Of a DNA stretch of 5,871 bases, positions 1 to 5,807 are shown in pieces. Origin of the DNA: Bryobacterales bacterium. GTDB lineage: Bacteria > Acidobacteriota > Terriglobia > Bryobacterales > Bryobacteraceae. The notes below the pieces were generated by a model. It had not been told where the DNA came from. It made no database searches and was given only the letters and a program-made list of their open reading frames with translations. The translations under genes and the position numbers were made by a program. How positions within the stretch are numbered: the first letter of the stretch is position 1; each line of letters opens with the position of its first letter. The stretch lies in assembly GCA_009697495.1 (NCBI GenBank), contig SHUN01000215.1:1-5871 (forward strand), given 5' to 3'.

Positions 1-1
1 C

Positions 2-145
2 CCCATTGTGAACGCGAGGGGCGGAGCGGGCATCCAATGCCATTTCGGCGATTTAGCGTTCAAATCGTTCCCGGCCGAAAATCACGCCATCCTGTTGAAA
101 GGGCGGTATTTACAACTTTTTGTAAAGTACTTTACCGGACACTAG
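2..145 (+). CDS. Possible 3' end of an unidentified protein gene (partial)
   Basis: An open frame enters from the left edge (first full codon at 2) and runs 47 codons to a TAG at 143-145. The peptide reads PIVNARGGAGIQCHFGDLAF and ends in a hydrophobic, aromatic stretch (YLQLFVKYFTGH). From codon 2 to about position 106 most third positions are G or C, as in the real genes here, whereas the last dozen codons are AT-rich. It would converge on the oxidoreductase gene with a 26-bp gap. I do not recognise the family. The frame is too short to prove coding: another frame of the same strand is open through to 726 only because it shadows the oxidoreductase. A minus-strand gene starting near position 43 or 33 and leaving the window is the alternative. 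Confidence 0.35.
   Translation, partial: PIVNARGGAGIQCHFGDLAFKSFPAENHAILLKGRYLQLFVKYFTGH
104..137. repeat. Nested inverted repeats, hairpin-forming
   Basis: An AT-rich patch in GC-rich surroundings. TTTACAA (109-115) and TTGTAAA (120-126) form a perfect 7-bp stem with a 4-base loop, CTTT. An outer arm CGGTA (104-108) pairs with TACCG (133-137). The second half of the stem also belongs to a separate perfect palindrome at 122-135, so the structures compete. TTTAC/GTAAA occurs three times in 27 bases. No T-tract follows on either strand, so it is not a standard intrinsic terminator. It lies just before the convergent ends of the left-edge frame and the oxidoreductase, so it may mark transcript ends, or it may be a protein-binding site. 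Confidence 0.5.
122..135. repeat. Perfect 14-bp palindrome GTAAAGTACTTTAC
   Basis: GTAAAGTACTTTAC equals its own reverse complement over all 14 bases, with no spacer. Such dyads are typical of operators bound by dimeric regulators, but here it would lie inside the last codons of the possible left-edge gene. No regulator gene is adjacent to suggest a partner. The role is unknown; the sequence symmetry itself is certain. Confidence 0.5.
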
Positions 146-148
146 TGT
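139..148. repeat. Perfect 10-bp palindrome ACACTAGTGT
   Basis: ACACTAGTGT is self-complementary. It begins 3 bases after the 14-bp palindrome and contains the TAG stop of the left-edge frame. Two perfect dyads this close together are notable, although one 10-bp palindrome alone can arise by chance. Confidence 0.4.
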
Positions 149-171
149 TATGCACCCTATTGCGTGAACTT

Positions 172-1497
172 TCAAACACTCTTCGGGTCCGGATGCTTCC
201 ACGGCGCCCGATACGGCCGCGCCAACAACCGGTTGGCTTCCTCATCGCCAATCACGCGCTGTTTAGCGGAATCCCATTTCAGCGAACGGCCCAGCTTTTG
301 CGACATGTTCGCGAGGATGCAGGAAGCGGTAGAAATGTGGCCCTGCTCAATATCGGCGACAGGCTTGGAACGAGTTTCAATAGCCGCCAGCAGATCGCGC
401 ATGTGACCGCGAATGGCGGGGGCGACGTGCTTTTCGAGTTCGGCTTCCGTCTTGTCCTCCGGGTACTCGTCGAGCTCGTACTTCACGTCCTTGTGCGCCG
501 CGGCTTGGCCTTTGGCAATGGGCGTGAAGTCGTAACCCATGACGTCGGCTTTCAGCGTTCCTTTTTCTCCGTAGAAGGTCGCGCCCCAGGGGTATTTTGG
601 ATCGGGCGCCTGGCCCCAACTTCGGTGCGTCCAAACGACCTTCACATCGCCGAAATCGAAGGTCGCTTCCTGCGTGTCGGTGATGTTGGCTTTGCTGGCT
701 TTATCGATGAGAATGCCGCCGGTTGACGACACGCTCAACGGCCAGCCGAGGCCCATCATCCAGCGCACCATATCCAGCATATGCACGCACATATCGCCAA
801 CTATGCCATTGCCGTACTCCATGAACGCGCGCCAGCGGCGCGGATGAACCAGCGGATTATAGGGGCGCATGGGCGCTGGGCCGGTCCACATTTCGTAGTC
901 GAGATTCTCGGGCGGCGGGGCGTCGGGCGGGTTCTCGCTGGCGCGCATGTGGTAGTAGCAGTACGTTTCAACATACGCAATTTTGCCAAGCGCGCCGGAG
1001 TCGATGAAAAGTTTCTTGGCTTCGATCAAGTGCGGCGTGCTGCGGCGCTGCGTGCCGATTTGGACGACGCGTCCATACTTCCGCGCGGCGGCGACCATGG
1101 CCTGGCCTTCGACGATGTCGACGCTGATCGGTTTCTGCACGTACATGTCGCAGCCGGCTTTGGCGGCTTCAATCATCACCAGGGCGTGCCAGTGATCGGG
1201 CGTGGCGATGAGACAAATATCGAGATCTTTTTCACGCAGCATTTCGCGGTAGTCGCTATAGGTGCGGGGCTTTTTCTTTGAGGCCTGGCGTTGCGAAACA
1301 ATCTCCGCCGCGGCGGCCAGCATTTTCTTGTCGACGTCGCAAAGCGAGACGACTTCGACCGGGGCGACCTGGATGAGCCGGAGGAGATCCGATTTGCCAT
1401 ACCAGCCCGTCCTGATGAGGCCGACACGCTTCGGTTTACCGCCCGCTTGGGCAAACAGGCTCGCGCCCGTGGAAGAGAGGAATAATCGGCGTTCCAT
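172..1497 (-). CDS. Gfo/Idh/MocA family NAD(P)-dependent oxidoreductase
   Basis: A 441-residue protein of the Gfo/Idh/MocA family, whose members oxidise or reduce sugars and related polyols with NAD(P). The N-terminus (ERRLFL, then a short hydrophobic run ending AQA near residue 18) resembles a short Tat leader, common in acidobacterial and planctomycete members. The Rossmann fold follows: beta strand RVGLI at 24-28, LCDVD at 52-56, ATPDHWH at 98-104, and QKP at 121-123 in place of the usual EKP. The catalytic-domain signature GDMCVHMLD at 234-242 supplies the candidate Asp and His. The tail (GDEEANRLLARPYRAPWKHP) is of the bacterial C-terminal type. Oddly, the first Gly of GxGxxG is Arg29 (RTGWYG). 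The ATG at 1495-1497 has no clear Shine-Dalgarno. The gene lies 51 bp downstream of the AhpD-like gene, so they are probably co-transcribed; a 5-bp GC hairpin (1521-1536) lies in the gap. The substrate cannot be told from sequence. Confidence 0.93.
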   Translation of the reverse strand: MERRLFLSSTGASLFAQAGGKPKRVGLIRTGWYGKSDLLRLIQVAPVEVVSLCDVDKKMLAAAAEIVSQRQASKKKPRTYSDYREMLREKDLDICLIATPDHWHALVMIEAAKAGCDMYVQKPISVDIVEGQAMVAAARKYGRVVQIGTQRRSTPHLIEAKKLFIDSGALGKIAYVETYCYYHMRASENPPDAPPPENLDYEMWTGPAPMRPYNPLVHPRRWRAFMEYGNGIVGDMCVHMLDMVRWMMGLGWPLSVSSTGGILIDKASKANITDTQEATFDFGDVKVVWTHRSWGQAPDPKYPWGATFYGEKGTLKADVMGYDFTPIAKGQAAAHKDVKYELDEYPEDKTEAELEKHVAPAIRGHMRDLLAAIETRSKPVADIEQGHISTASCILANMSQKLGRSLKWDSAKQRVIGDEEANRLLARPYRAPWKHPDPKSV

Positions 1498-1548
1498 TGA
1501 CCGATAGTGTATGTCAGCGGCGGCCGAAGAGGGCCGGGAAAAGTTCCG

Positions 1549-1941
1549 TTAACGCAACGATTCGTCGAGCGCAACGCGGTAGCCGGTGACCAAGCGATTG
1601 GTTTCATTGGCCATGCCAGTGACGGCCATCATCTCGGCAAACATTTCGGGCGTCATGCCCTTGTTGGCCGCGGCAGCGGTGTGGGAAGCGATGCAGTACT
1701 CGCAACCGTTGGTGACGCTGACGGCGATATAGATGAGTTCCTTCGTGACGGGATCGAGGGCGCCCGGGGCCATGATTTCCTTGATGCTTTCCCAAGTGCG
1801 GCGCATCGTGGCGGGATCGTTGGCGAGCGATTTCCAGAAATTGTTGACCGTATCGACTTTGCGAACAGTCATTATGTCGTCGAAGACGGCGCGGGCCTCA
1901 GGAGAAGCGTCAGCGTACTCAATCGGTTTTGCGTAGGGCAT
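1549..1941 (-). CDS. AhpD-like / carboxymuconolactone decarboxylase family protein (CxxC)
   Basis: A 130-residue all-helical protein of the CMD/AhpD superfamily. The signature is complete: Glu68, Cys80-x-x-Cys83 and His87 in NGCEYCIASH. The spacing (Glu, 12 on to Cys, 3 on to Cys, 4 on to His) equals that of Mycobacterium tuberculosis AhpD (E118, C130, C133, H137), which supports a thiol-disulfide peroxidase or reductase role rather than true carboxymuconolactone decarboxylation, which does not use this Cys pair. It is cytoplasmic, with no signal peptide. The ATG at 1939-1941 is preceded by GGAA (complement of 1947-1950) with 5-base spacing, a weak ribosome site. It is the promoter-proximal gene of a likely operon with the oxidoreductase and diverges from PPK2 across only 10 bp. 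No AhpC peroxiredoxin gene is nearby, so the physiological partner is unknown. Confidence 0.9.
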   Translation of the reverse strand: MPYAKPIEYADASPEARAVFDDIMTVRKVDTVNNFWKSLANDPATMRRTWESIKEIMAPGALDPVTKELIYIAVSVTNGCEYCIASHTAAAANKGMTPEMFAEMMAVTGMANETNRLVTGYRVALDESLR

Positions 1942-1951
1942 TCAGGTTCCA

Positions 1952-2875
1952 TTGTGTGATACCTTCGCCTACGTCGTGCTGAATAAAAAGACTCTTGAAA
2001 AATTCCGAGTGACGCCGGGCAAGAAGTTTCGCCTGAAAGATGTGGATCCCGGCTGGCGCGGGGACGGCGAATTGAAAGACTTTTCGGATGCCGAACTGAA
2101 GGCGTCAGCGGCGAAGGTGCTCGAAGAGAATCTGCAGGACCTCGCCGCGCAGCAGGCGAAACTGTACGCGCACGACCGGTGGTCCGTGCTGATTGTGCTG
2201 CAGGCGATGGACGCGGCGGGGAAGGACGGGATGGTGAAGCATGTCACGGCGGGCCTGAATCCGCAGGGTTGCGATGTGTATAGCTTCAAGACGCCGTCGG
2301 CGGAAGAACTCGATCATTCCTTTCTTTGGCGGATTATGCGGGTGAGTCCGGCGCGCGGGAAGATCACGATTTTCAACCGGTCGCACTATGAGGAAGTGCT
2401 GGTGGTGAAGGTGCATCCGGAATATTTGCAGAAGCAGAAACTGCCGGCGCCGCTGGTGACGAAGAAGATCTGGGAGGAGCGCTACGAGGACATCAACAAC
2501 TTTGAGCGGCATCTGGCGCGGAACGGAACGCTCATCCTGAAGTTCTTCCTGCACGTTTCCAAAGAGGAACAGAAGAAACGATTCCTCGAGCGGCTGGAGG
2601 AGCCGGATAAGCATTGGAAATTTTCGTTGCAGGATTTGAAGGAGCGCGAGTTCTGGGGCGATTACATGCGCTCCTACGAAGAGGCGCTGACGGCTACGAG
2701 CACGAAATGGGCGCCATGGTATGTGATCCCAGCGGATAATAAAGCGTTGGCGCGGGTGCTGGTGTCCAACATCCTGACGAAGGCGATAGAGGACCTAAAG
2801 CTGGGGTATCCCTCGGTATCGAAGGAAGAAAAGGCGGGGTTGGCCGAAGCGCATAAAAGGCTCCGAGCCGAGTAG
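1952..2875 (+). CDS. ppk2: Polyphosphate kinase 2 family (PPK2) polyphosphate:nucleotide phosphotransferase
   Basis: A soluble enzyme that moves phosphate between inorganic polyphosphate and nucleoside mono- or diphosphates. Walker A lies at MDAAGKDG (residues 86-93, after VLIVLQA). The Walker B region is KITIFNRSHYEEVLVVKVHP (137-156), with the FNRSHYE block diagnostic of PPK2. The lid and helical region follow (LILKFFLHVSKEEQKKRFLE, then EEPDKHWKFS and STKWAPWYVIPADNKA). The length, about 300 residues, and the single domain fit PPK2 of the short class I/III type; which nucleotide is preferred cannot be settled by eye. The start is uncertain. An in-frame stop at 1934-1936 limits it; TTG at 1952 is the longest usual choice (AGG at 1944-1946 upstream). 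GTG at 1976 gives a more typical N-terminus, LNKKTLEKFRVTPG, but has no ribosome site. The gene converges on ackA, leaving 4 bp. Confidence 0.93.
   Translation: MCDTFAYVVLNKKTLEKFRVTPGKKFRLKDVDPGWRGDGELKDFSDAELKASAAKVLEENLQDLAAQQAKLYAHDRWSVLIVLQAMDAAGKDGMVKHVTAGLNPQGCDVYSFKTPSAEELDHSFLWRIMRVSPARGKITIFNRSHYEEVLVVKVHPEYLQKQKLPAPLVTKKIWEERYEDINNFERHLARNGTLILKFFLHVSKEEQKKRFLERLEEPDKHWKFSLQDLKEREFWGDYMRSYEEALTATSTKWAPWYVIPADNKALARVLVSNILTKAIEDLKLGYPSVSKEEKAGLAEAHKRLRAE
2855..2870 (-). terminator. Weak candidate intrinsic terminator for ackA
   Basis: Reading leftward past the ackA stop, the transcript would contain GGCTCGGAGCC (complement of 2859-2869), able to form a 4-bp GC stem with a 3-base loop, followed at once by TTTT (2855-2858). 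The stem is short and the sequence also encodes the last codons of the PPK2 gene, so this may be chance. It is the only T-run-following hairpin I see near the convergent ends. Confidence 0.2.
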
Positions 2876-2879
2876 CGGA

Positions 2880-4088
2880 TCAATCCGGGTGCGGTAGTTC
2901 CAGCAGGCAACGGAGCGTGTCACGGGCTATGAGCAGTTCTTCGTTGGTGGGGATGACCCAGACTTGCACAGGCGATTCCGGGAGGCTGATTTTGGCTTCC
3001 GTGCCGGTGGCGCCGTCGTTGGCAGCCGGGTCGATGCGGACGCCAAGGCCTTCCATAGCGGCGCAGATCTGGGCGCGGATAGCGGGAGCGTTTTCGCCTA
3101 TTCCACCGGTGAACACAATAGCATGAGCACCGTTCAACGCGGCGAGGTAAGAGCCGATGTACTTCTTGACGCGGTAGCAAAACACGTCGATCGCCATGGC
3201 GGCGCGCGTGTCGCCCTTTCCGCGAAACTCGAGCAGAAGGCGCATATCGGCGGAAAGGCCGGAGAGGCCATAGAGGCCGCTCCGGCGCGTGAGCATGGCT
3301 TCCATTTCCGATGGGCCCTCGCCGGACATCGCCATCATGTGCAGGACCAGGGACGGGTCAATGTCGCCACAGCGCGTGCCCATCACGAGGCCTTCGAGAG
3401 GCGTGAAGCCCATGGAGGTATCGATGGAGCGACCGTGCTGAATCGCGCACATGGAGGAGCCGTTGCCGAGGTGACAACTGATGATGTTGAACTGGTCCTT
3501 CGGCTTGCCCTGGATCTGGGCGTAACGCCAGGCGATGTACCGGTGGGAGACGCCGTGGAAGCCGTAGCGGCGATAGTGATCCTGGGCGTAAAAGCTGTAC
3601 GGGATGGCATACAGATAGGCCTCTTGCGGAAGGGTCTGGTGGAAGGCGGTGTCAAAGACGGCGACGTGACGGGCGTCGGGCAGCAGGGCGCGCGTCGTGC
3701 GGTATCCGCGAACGTTGTGGGGGTTGTGGAGAGGCGCCAGATCGTACAAATCTTCGATGCGTTCCACCACTTCTTCGGTGAATTCGATGGGTTCCTGGAA
3801 GGATTCGCCGCCGTGAACCACACGGTGACCAACCGCTTCAATGGGGCCAAAGGGGGCGAAGGCCTCGATGACGGACTTAAGGGCTTCGTCGATGTTGGCG
3901 ACCGGGCGAGTCACCCGAGTGCGGCGTCCATCGGCGGTGATCGACACAATGGCATCGCGGGTTCCGATACGTTCCACAACGGCTTTGGCGAGAACGCGGT
4001 CCTGCGTCGCCGCTATCTGTTCAGGGCTGGTTTCGAAAACCTGACTCTTCAAAGAAGAGCTTCCGCAATTCAGGACAAGGATCTTCAT
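2880..4088 (-). CDS. ackA: Acetate kinase
   Basis: A 402-residue enzyme that interconverts acetyl phosphate + ADP and acetate + ATP in the cytoplasm; full family length. It has the ASKHA-fold phosphate loop LNCGSSSLK (6-14) with Asn7, VGHRVVHGG (86-94) with the substrate-site Arg89, FDTAFH (145-150) with Asp146, the signature YGFHGVSHRY (175-184), the second phosphate motif HLGNGSSMCAI (206-216), GTRCGDIDPS with Arg239, the adenosine loop FTGGIGENAP, and the metal-site Glu in PTNEELLIARD (380-390). These match the known catalytic set of Methanosarcina thermophila AckA (N7, R91, D148, R241, E384). The ATG at 4086-4088 has no clear Shine-Dalgarno. No phosphotransacetylase (pta) or phosphoketolase gene is in the window, so the acetyl-phosphate source is unseen. 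It is head-to-head with the sialidase and tail-to-tail with PPK2. Confidence 0.97.
   Translation of the reverse strand: MKILVLNCGSSSLKSQVFETSPEQIAATQDRVLAKAVVERIGTRDAIVSITADGRRTRVTRPVANIDEALKSVIEAFAPFGPIEAVGHRVVHGGESFQEPIEFTEEVVERIEDLYDLAPLHNPHNVRGYRTTRALLPDARHVAVFDTAFHQTLPQEAYLYAIPYSFYAQDHYRRYGFHGVSHRYIAWRYAQIQGKPKDQFNIISCHLGNGSSMCAIQHGRSIDTSMGFTPLEGLVMGTRCGDIDPSLVLHMMAMSGEGPSEMEAMLTRRSGLYGLSGLSADMRLLLEFRGKGDTRAAMAIDVFCYRVKKYIGSYLAALNGAHAIVFTGGIGENAPAIRAQICAAMEGLGVRIDPAANDGATGTEAKISLPESPVQVWVIPTNEELLIARDTLRCLLELPHPD
4077..4081 (+). promoter_or_regulatory. Shine-Dalgarno-like AAGGA before the upstream sialidase start
   Basis: AAGGA stands 5 bases before the ATG at 4087, ideal spacing, and supports that start over the ATG at 4108, which has no such site. 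Caution: these bases are also the antisense of the ackA codons for Ile3-Leu4 and Lys2, so the match may be incidental. Confidence 0.35.
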
Positions 4089-5211
4089 GGCACAATTTCA
4101 GTTTACGATGCGATACTCTCTCTCCCTCCTTTTCGCCGTCATTGCGGCTGCGCAGCCGGCGGCCCAGGACTTGTTCACGGCCGGAGAAAGCGGCTACGTC
4201 ACGTTTCGAATTCCCGGATTACTGGCCCACGGCAACACGGTGCTGGCCTATGCCGAGGCGCGGCGCGACGGATTTGGCGATTGGGCCGATATCGACATTG
4301 TGATGCGACGCTCCACCAACGGCGGGAAGACGTGGGAGCCGATGCGGGTTTTGATCGACTCGGCGAAGGACACGGTGAACAATCCGGTCATGATCGCGGG
4401 CCGAAAGGCCGGTGAAATTCATTTTCTGTACTGCGTCAACTACGCGAAGGCTTTTTATAAGCGCAGCAGCGACGGCGGCCGCACGTTTTCCGAGGCGCGC
4501 GAAATCACAGGAGCGTTTGAAACGTTGCGAGGTCAGTACGATTGGAACGTGATCGCCACCGGCCCTGGTCACGGCATCCGGCTTCGCAATGGCCGTCTGC
4601 TGGTGGCGGTGTGGCTTTCCACCGGGGGAAGAAAGCACCGGCCATCGCGCGTCAGCACGATTTACAGCGACGACCACGGCGCCACGTGGCTGGCCGGCGA
4701 ACTGGTGCCCGACACGCTGCCCAATCCCAGCGAGACTTATGCCGTGCAGCGGCTGGACGGCAGCGTGCAACTCAACATTCGCAACGAATCGCCGGAGCAC
4801 CGGCGCGCGATCAGCGTGAGCGCGAATGGAGCTACGGACTGGTCCGTCCCTCGGTTCCACGCGCAGTTGGTGGAGCCGGTCTGCATGGCTTCGCTGATTC
4901 GCCATCCGAAAGGCGGGCTGCTATTTTCCAATCCCGACAATTTGGAAGCAACCTATGTCGACGCGGCGAAAACGGTCAACCGGGACCGCAAGAATTTGAC
5001 TGTGCAATGGTCCGGCGACGAGGGCGAGACATGGACGGCGAAGCGGGTGTTGGAACCCGGCCTGTCTGGCTATTCCGATCTGGCCGCGACCAAGGACGGA
5101 ACCATTCTCTGCCTCTATGAACGCGGCGGTTTGGACAAGAACATTTTCCGGACCGGCCGCTTAACGGTGGCGCGATTCTCGCTCGATTGGGTCCGGGCGA
5201 CAATGCGTTGA
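4087..5211 (+). CDS. Secreted exo-alpha-sialidase (GH33-type, BNR/Asp-box repeats)
   Basis: A hydrolase predicted to release terminal sialic acids outside the cytoplasm. Residues 8-28 form a signal peptide (MRY, hydrophobic SLSLLFAVIAAA, cleavage near AAQ). A six-bladed beta-propeller follows, with FRIP at 40-43 and Asp boxes STNGGKTW (76-83), SSDGGRTF (127-134), SDDHGATW (194-201) and SGDEGETW (309-316). Candidate catalytic residues are the Arg triad R41, R232 and R301, acid/base D65, Glu216 and nucleophile Tyr329 (SGYSDLA). Their spacings agree with Micromonospora viridifaciens sialidase (R68, D92, E260, R276, R342, Y370): 24 from R to D, 16 from E to R, 28 from R to Y. At 374 residues there is just the catalytic domain, with no carbohydrate-binding module. 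The start is ATG 4087 (good AAGGA, overlaps the ackA start by 2 bases) or ATG 4108, which gives a cleaner signal peptide. The 3' end overlaps rluE by 97 bp. A related non-sialic-acid glycosidase remains possible. Confidence 0.88.
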   Translation: MAQFQFTMRYSLSLLFAVIAAAQPAAQDLFTAGESGYVTFRIPGLLAHGNTVLAYAEARRDGFGDWADIDIVMRRSTNGGKTWEPMRVLIDSAKDTVNNPVMIAGRKAGEIHFLYCVNYAKAFYKRSSDGGRTFSEAREITGAFETLRGQYDWNVIATGPGHGIRLRNGRLLVAVWLSTGGRKHRPSRVSTIYSDDHGATWLAGELVPDTLPNPSETYAVQRLDGSVQLNIRNESPEHRRAISVSANGATDWSVPRFHAQLVEPVCMASLIRHPKGGLLFSNPDNLEATYVDAAKTVNRDRKNLTVQWSGDEGETWTAKRVLEPGLSGYSDLAATKDGTILCLYERGGLDKNIFRTGRLTVARFSLDWVRATMR

Positions 5212-5768
5212 AGCGCTACTAATTCGGCGGGCCGCAGCCGCCGCGATTCGCCAGGCGCCAAACCGGCGAGGGTCAGATTCTCCATGGACCAGCGGATGAG
5301 CCGCAACGTGGGAAGCCCGGCGGCGGCGGTCATTTTCCTCACTTGGCGGTTGCGGCCTTCGGTGAGTGTGAGTTCCAGCCACGCCGTGGGAATGGAGGCG
5401 CGAACACGGATTGGCGGCACGCGATCGGGAACTTCCGGCGCGGGAATCACGCGCGCCTCCGCCGGCTTCGTCCACTCCCCTTGCACCAGGACGCCGGTGC
5501 GCAGCGCAGCCAGAGCGGCCTCGTCCGGAATGCCTTCGACTTGCACCCAATACGTACGCCGGTGCGCGAATTCGGGCTGTAGGAGTGAGAACTTCATGGG
5601 CCCGTCATCGGTGAGCAGCAGCAGCCCTTCGCTGTCGGCGTCCAGGCGTCCGGCGGCGTACACACCGGGAGTTTCGATGTAATCCGCCAATGTTGGCCGG
5701 GGCGGACCAGTACGATCCGTGAACTGAGTCAGAACCCCAAATGGTTTGTTAAAGAGAATGTATCGCAC
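5115..5768 (-). CDS. rluE: 23S rRNA pseudouridine synthase, RsuA/RluE family
   Basis: An enzyme that isomerises a uridine of ribosomal RNA to pseudouridine. It opens with ILFNKPFGVLTQFTD, very close to E. coli RluE (ILFNKPYDVLPQFTD), which modifies U2457 of 23S rRNA. The catalytic loop GRLDADSEGLLLLT (40-53) carries Asp43; VQVEGIP (75-81), PPIRVRASIPTAWLELTLTEG and GRNRQVRKM (138-146) complete the family set. There is no N-terminal S4 domain, as expected for RluE and unlike RsuA, RluB or RluF. The start is GTG at 5766-5768; an in-frame TAA at 5808-5810 and no other usual start exclude a longer form. An AGGGAAGG purine run lies unusually far (16 bases) upstream. Residues after about 184 form a basic tail (TVKRPVRKMFLSKPPRS) encoded antisense to the end of the sialidase gene. 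The gene lies 39 bp downstream of the LysM gene, possibly in one operon. Confidence 0.93.
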   Translation of the reverse strand: MRYILFNKPFGVLTQFTDRTGPPRPTLADYIETPGVYAAGRLDADSEGLLLLTDDGPMKFSLLQPEFAHRRTYWVQVEGIPDEAALAALRTGVLVQGEWTKPAEARVIPAPEVPDRVPPIRVRASIPTAWLELTLTEGRNRQVRKMTAAAGLPTLRLIRWSMENLTLAGLAPGESRRLRPAELVALQRIVARTQSSENRATVKRPVRKMFLSKPPRS

Positions 5769-5807
5769 GAATACAGCGCAGCCGCCTTCCCTTATTAGGG
5801 TAAAGGA

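Noticed and set aside
1..43. Possible minus-strand gene start (ATG at 41-43 or 31-33) running off the left edge
   Set aside because: Only 11 to 14 codons are visible, no Shine-Dalgarno precedes either ATG, and the plus-strand frame has better third-position GC.
147..175. Sigma70-like promoter on the minus strand (TTGAAA, 17-base spacer, CATAAC) with palindromes just downstream
   Set aside because: The boxes match only partly, the -35 overlaps the oxidoreductase stop, and the left-edge coding evidence favours a plus-strand gene end here. It would become interesting if a minus-strand gene begins near 43 or 33.
37..726. 229-codon plus-strand open frame across the left edge region and the oxidoreductase
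   Set aside because: Most of it is antisense to a well-supported Gfo/Idh/MocA gene; the protein has no family features and is probably a shadow.
2876..2887. Inverted repeat CGGAT-CA-ATCCG between the ppk2 and ackA stops
   Set aside because: A two-base loop cannot form a stable hairpin and no T-run is attached; the arms are only 5 bp.
4045..4059. Inverted repeat CTCTTC-AAA-GAAGAG upstream of the sialidase start, considered as an operator
   Set aside because: It lies in codons for the conserved GSSSLK phosphate loop of ackA, so the symmetry is likely incidental.
2964..4415. 483-codon plus-strand open frame antisense to ackA and running into the sialidase gene
   Set aside because: It crosses an unambiguous acetate kinase with all catalytic motifs, its product shows no recognisable domain, and long antisense frames are common in GC-rich coding DNA.
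5225..5243. GC-rich hairpin CGGCGG/CCGCCG just after the sialidase stop, considered as a terminator
   Set aside because: No T-tract follows and the bases encode conserved-region codons of rluE, so it is best explained as coding sequence.
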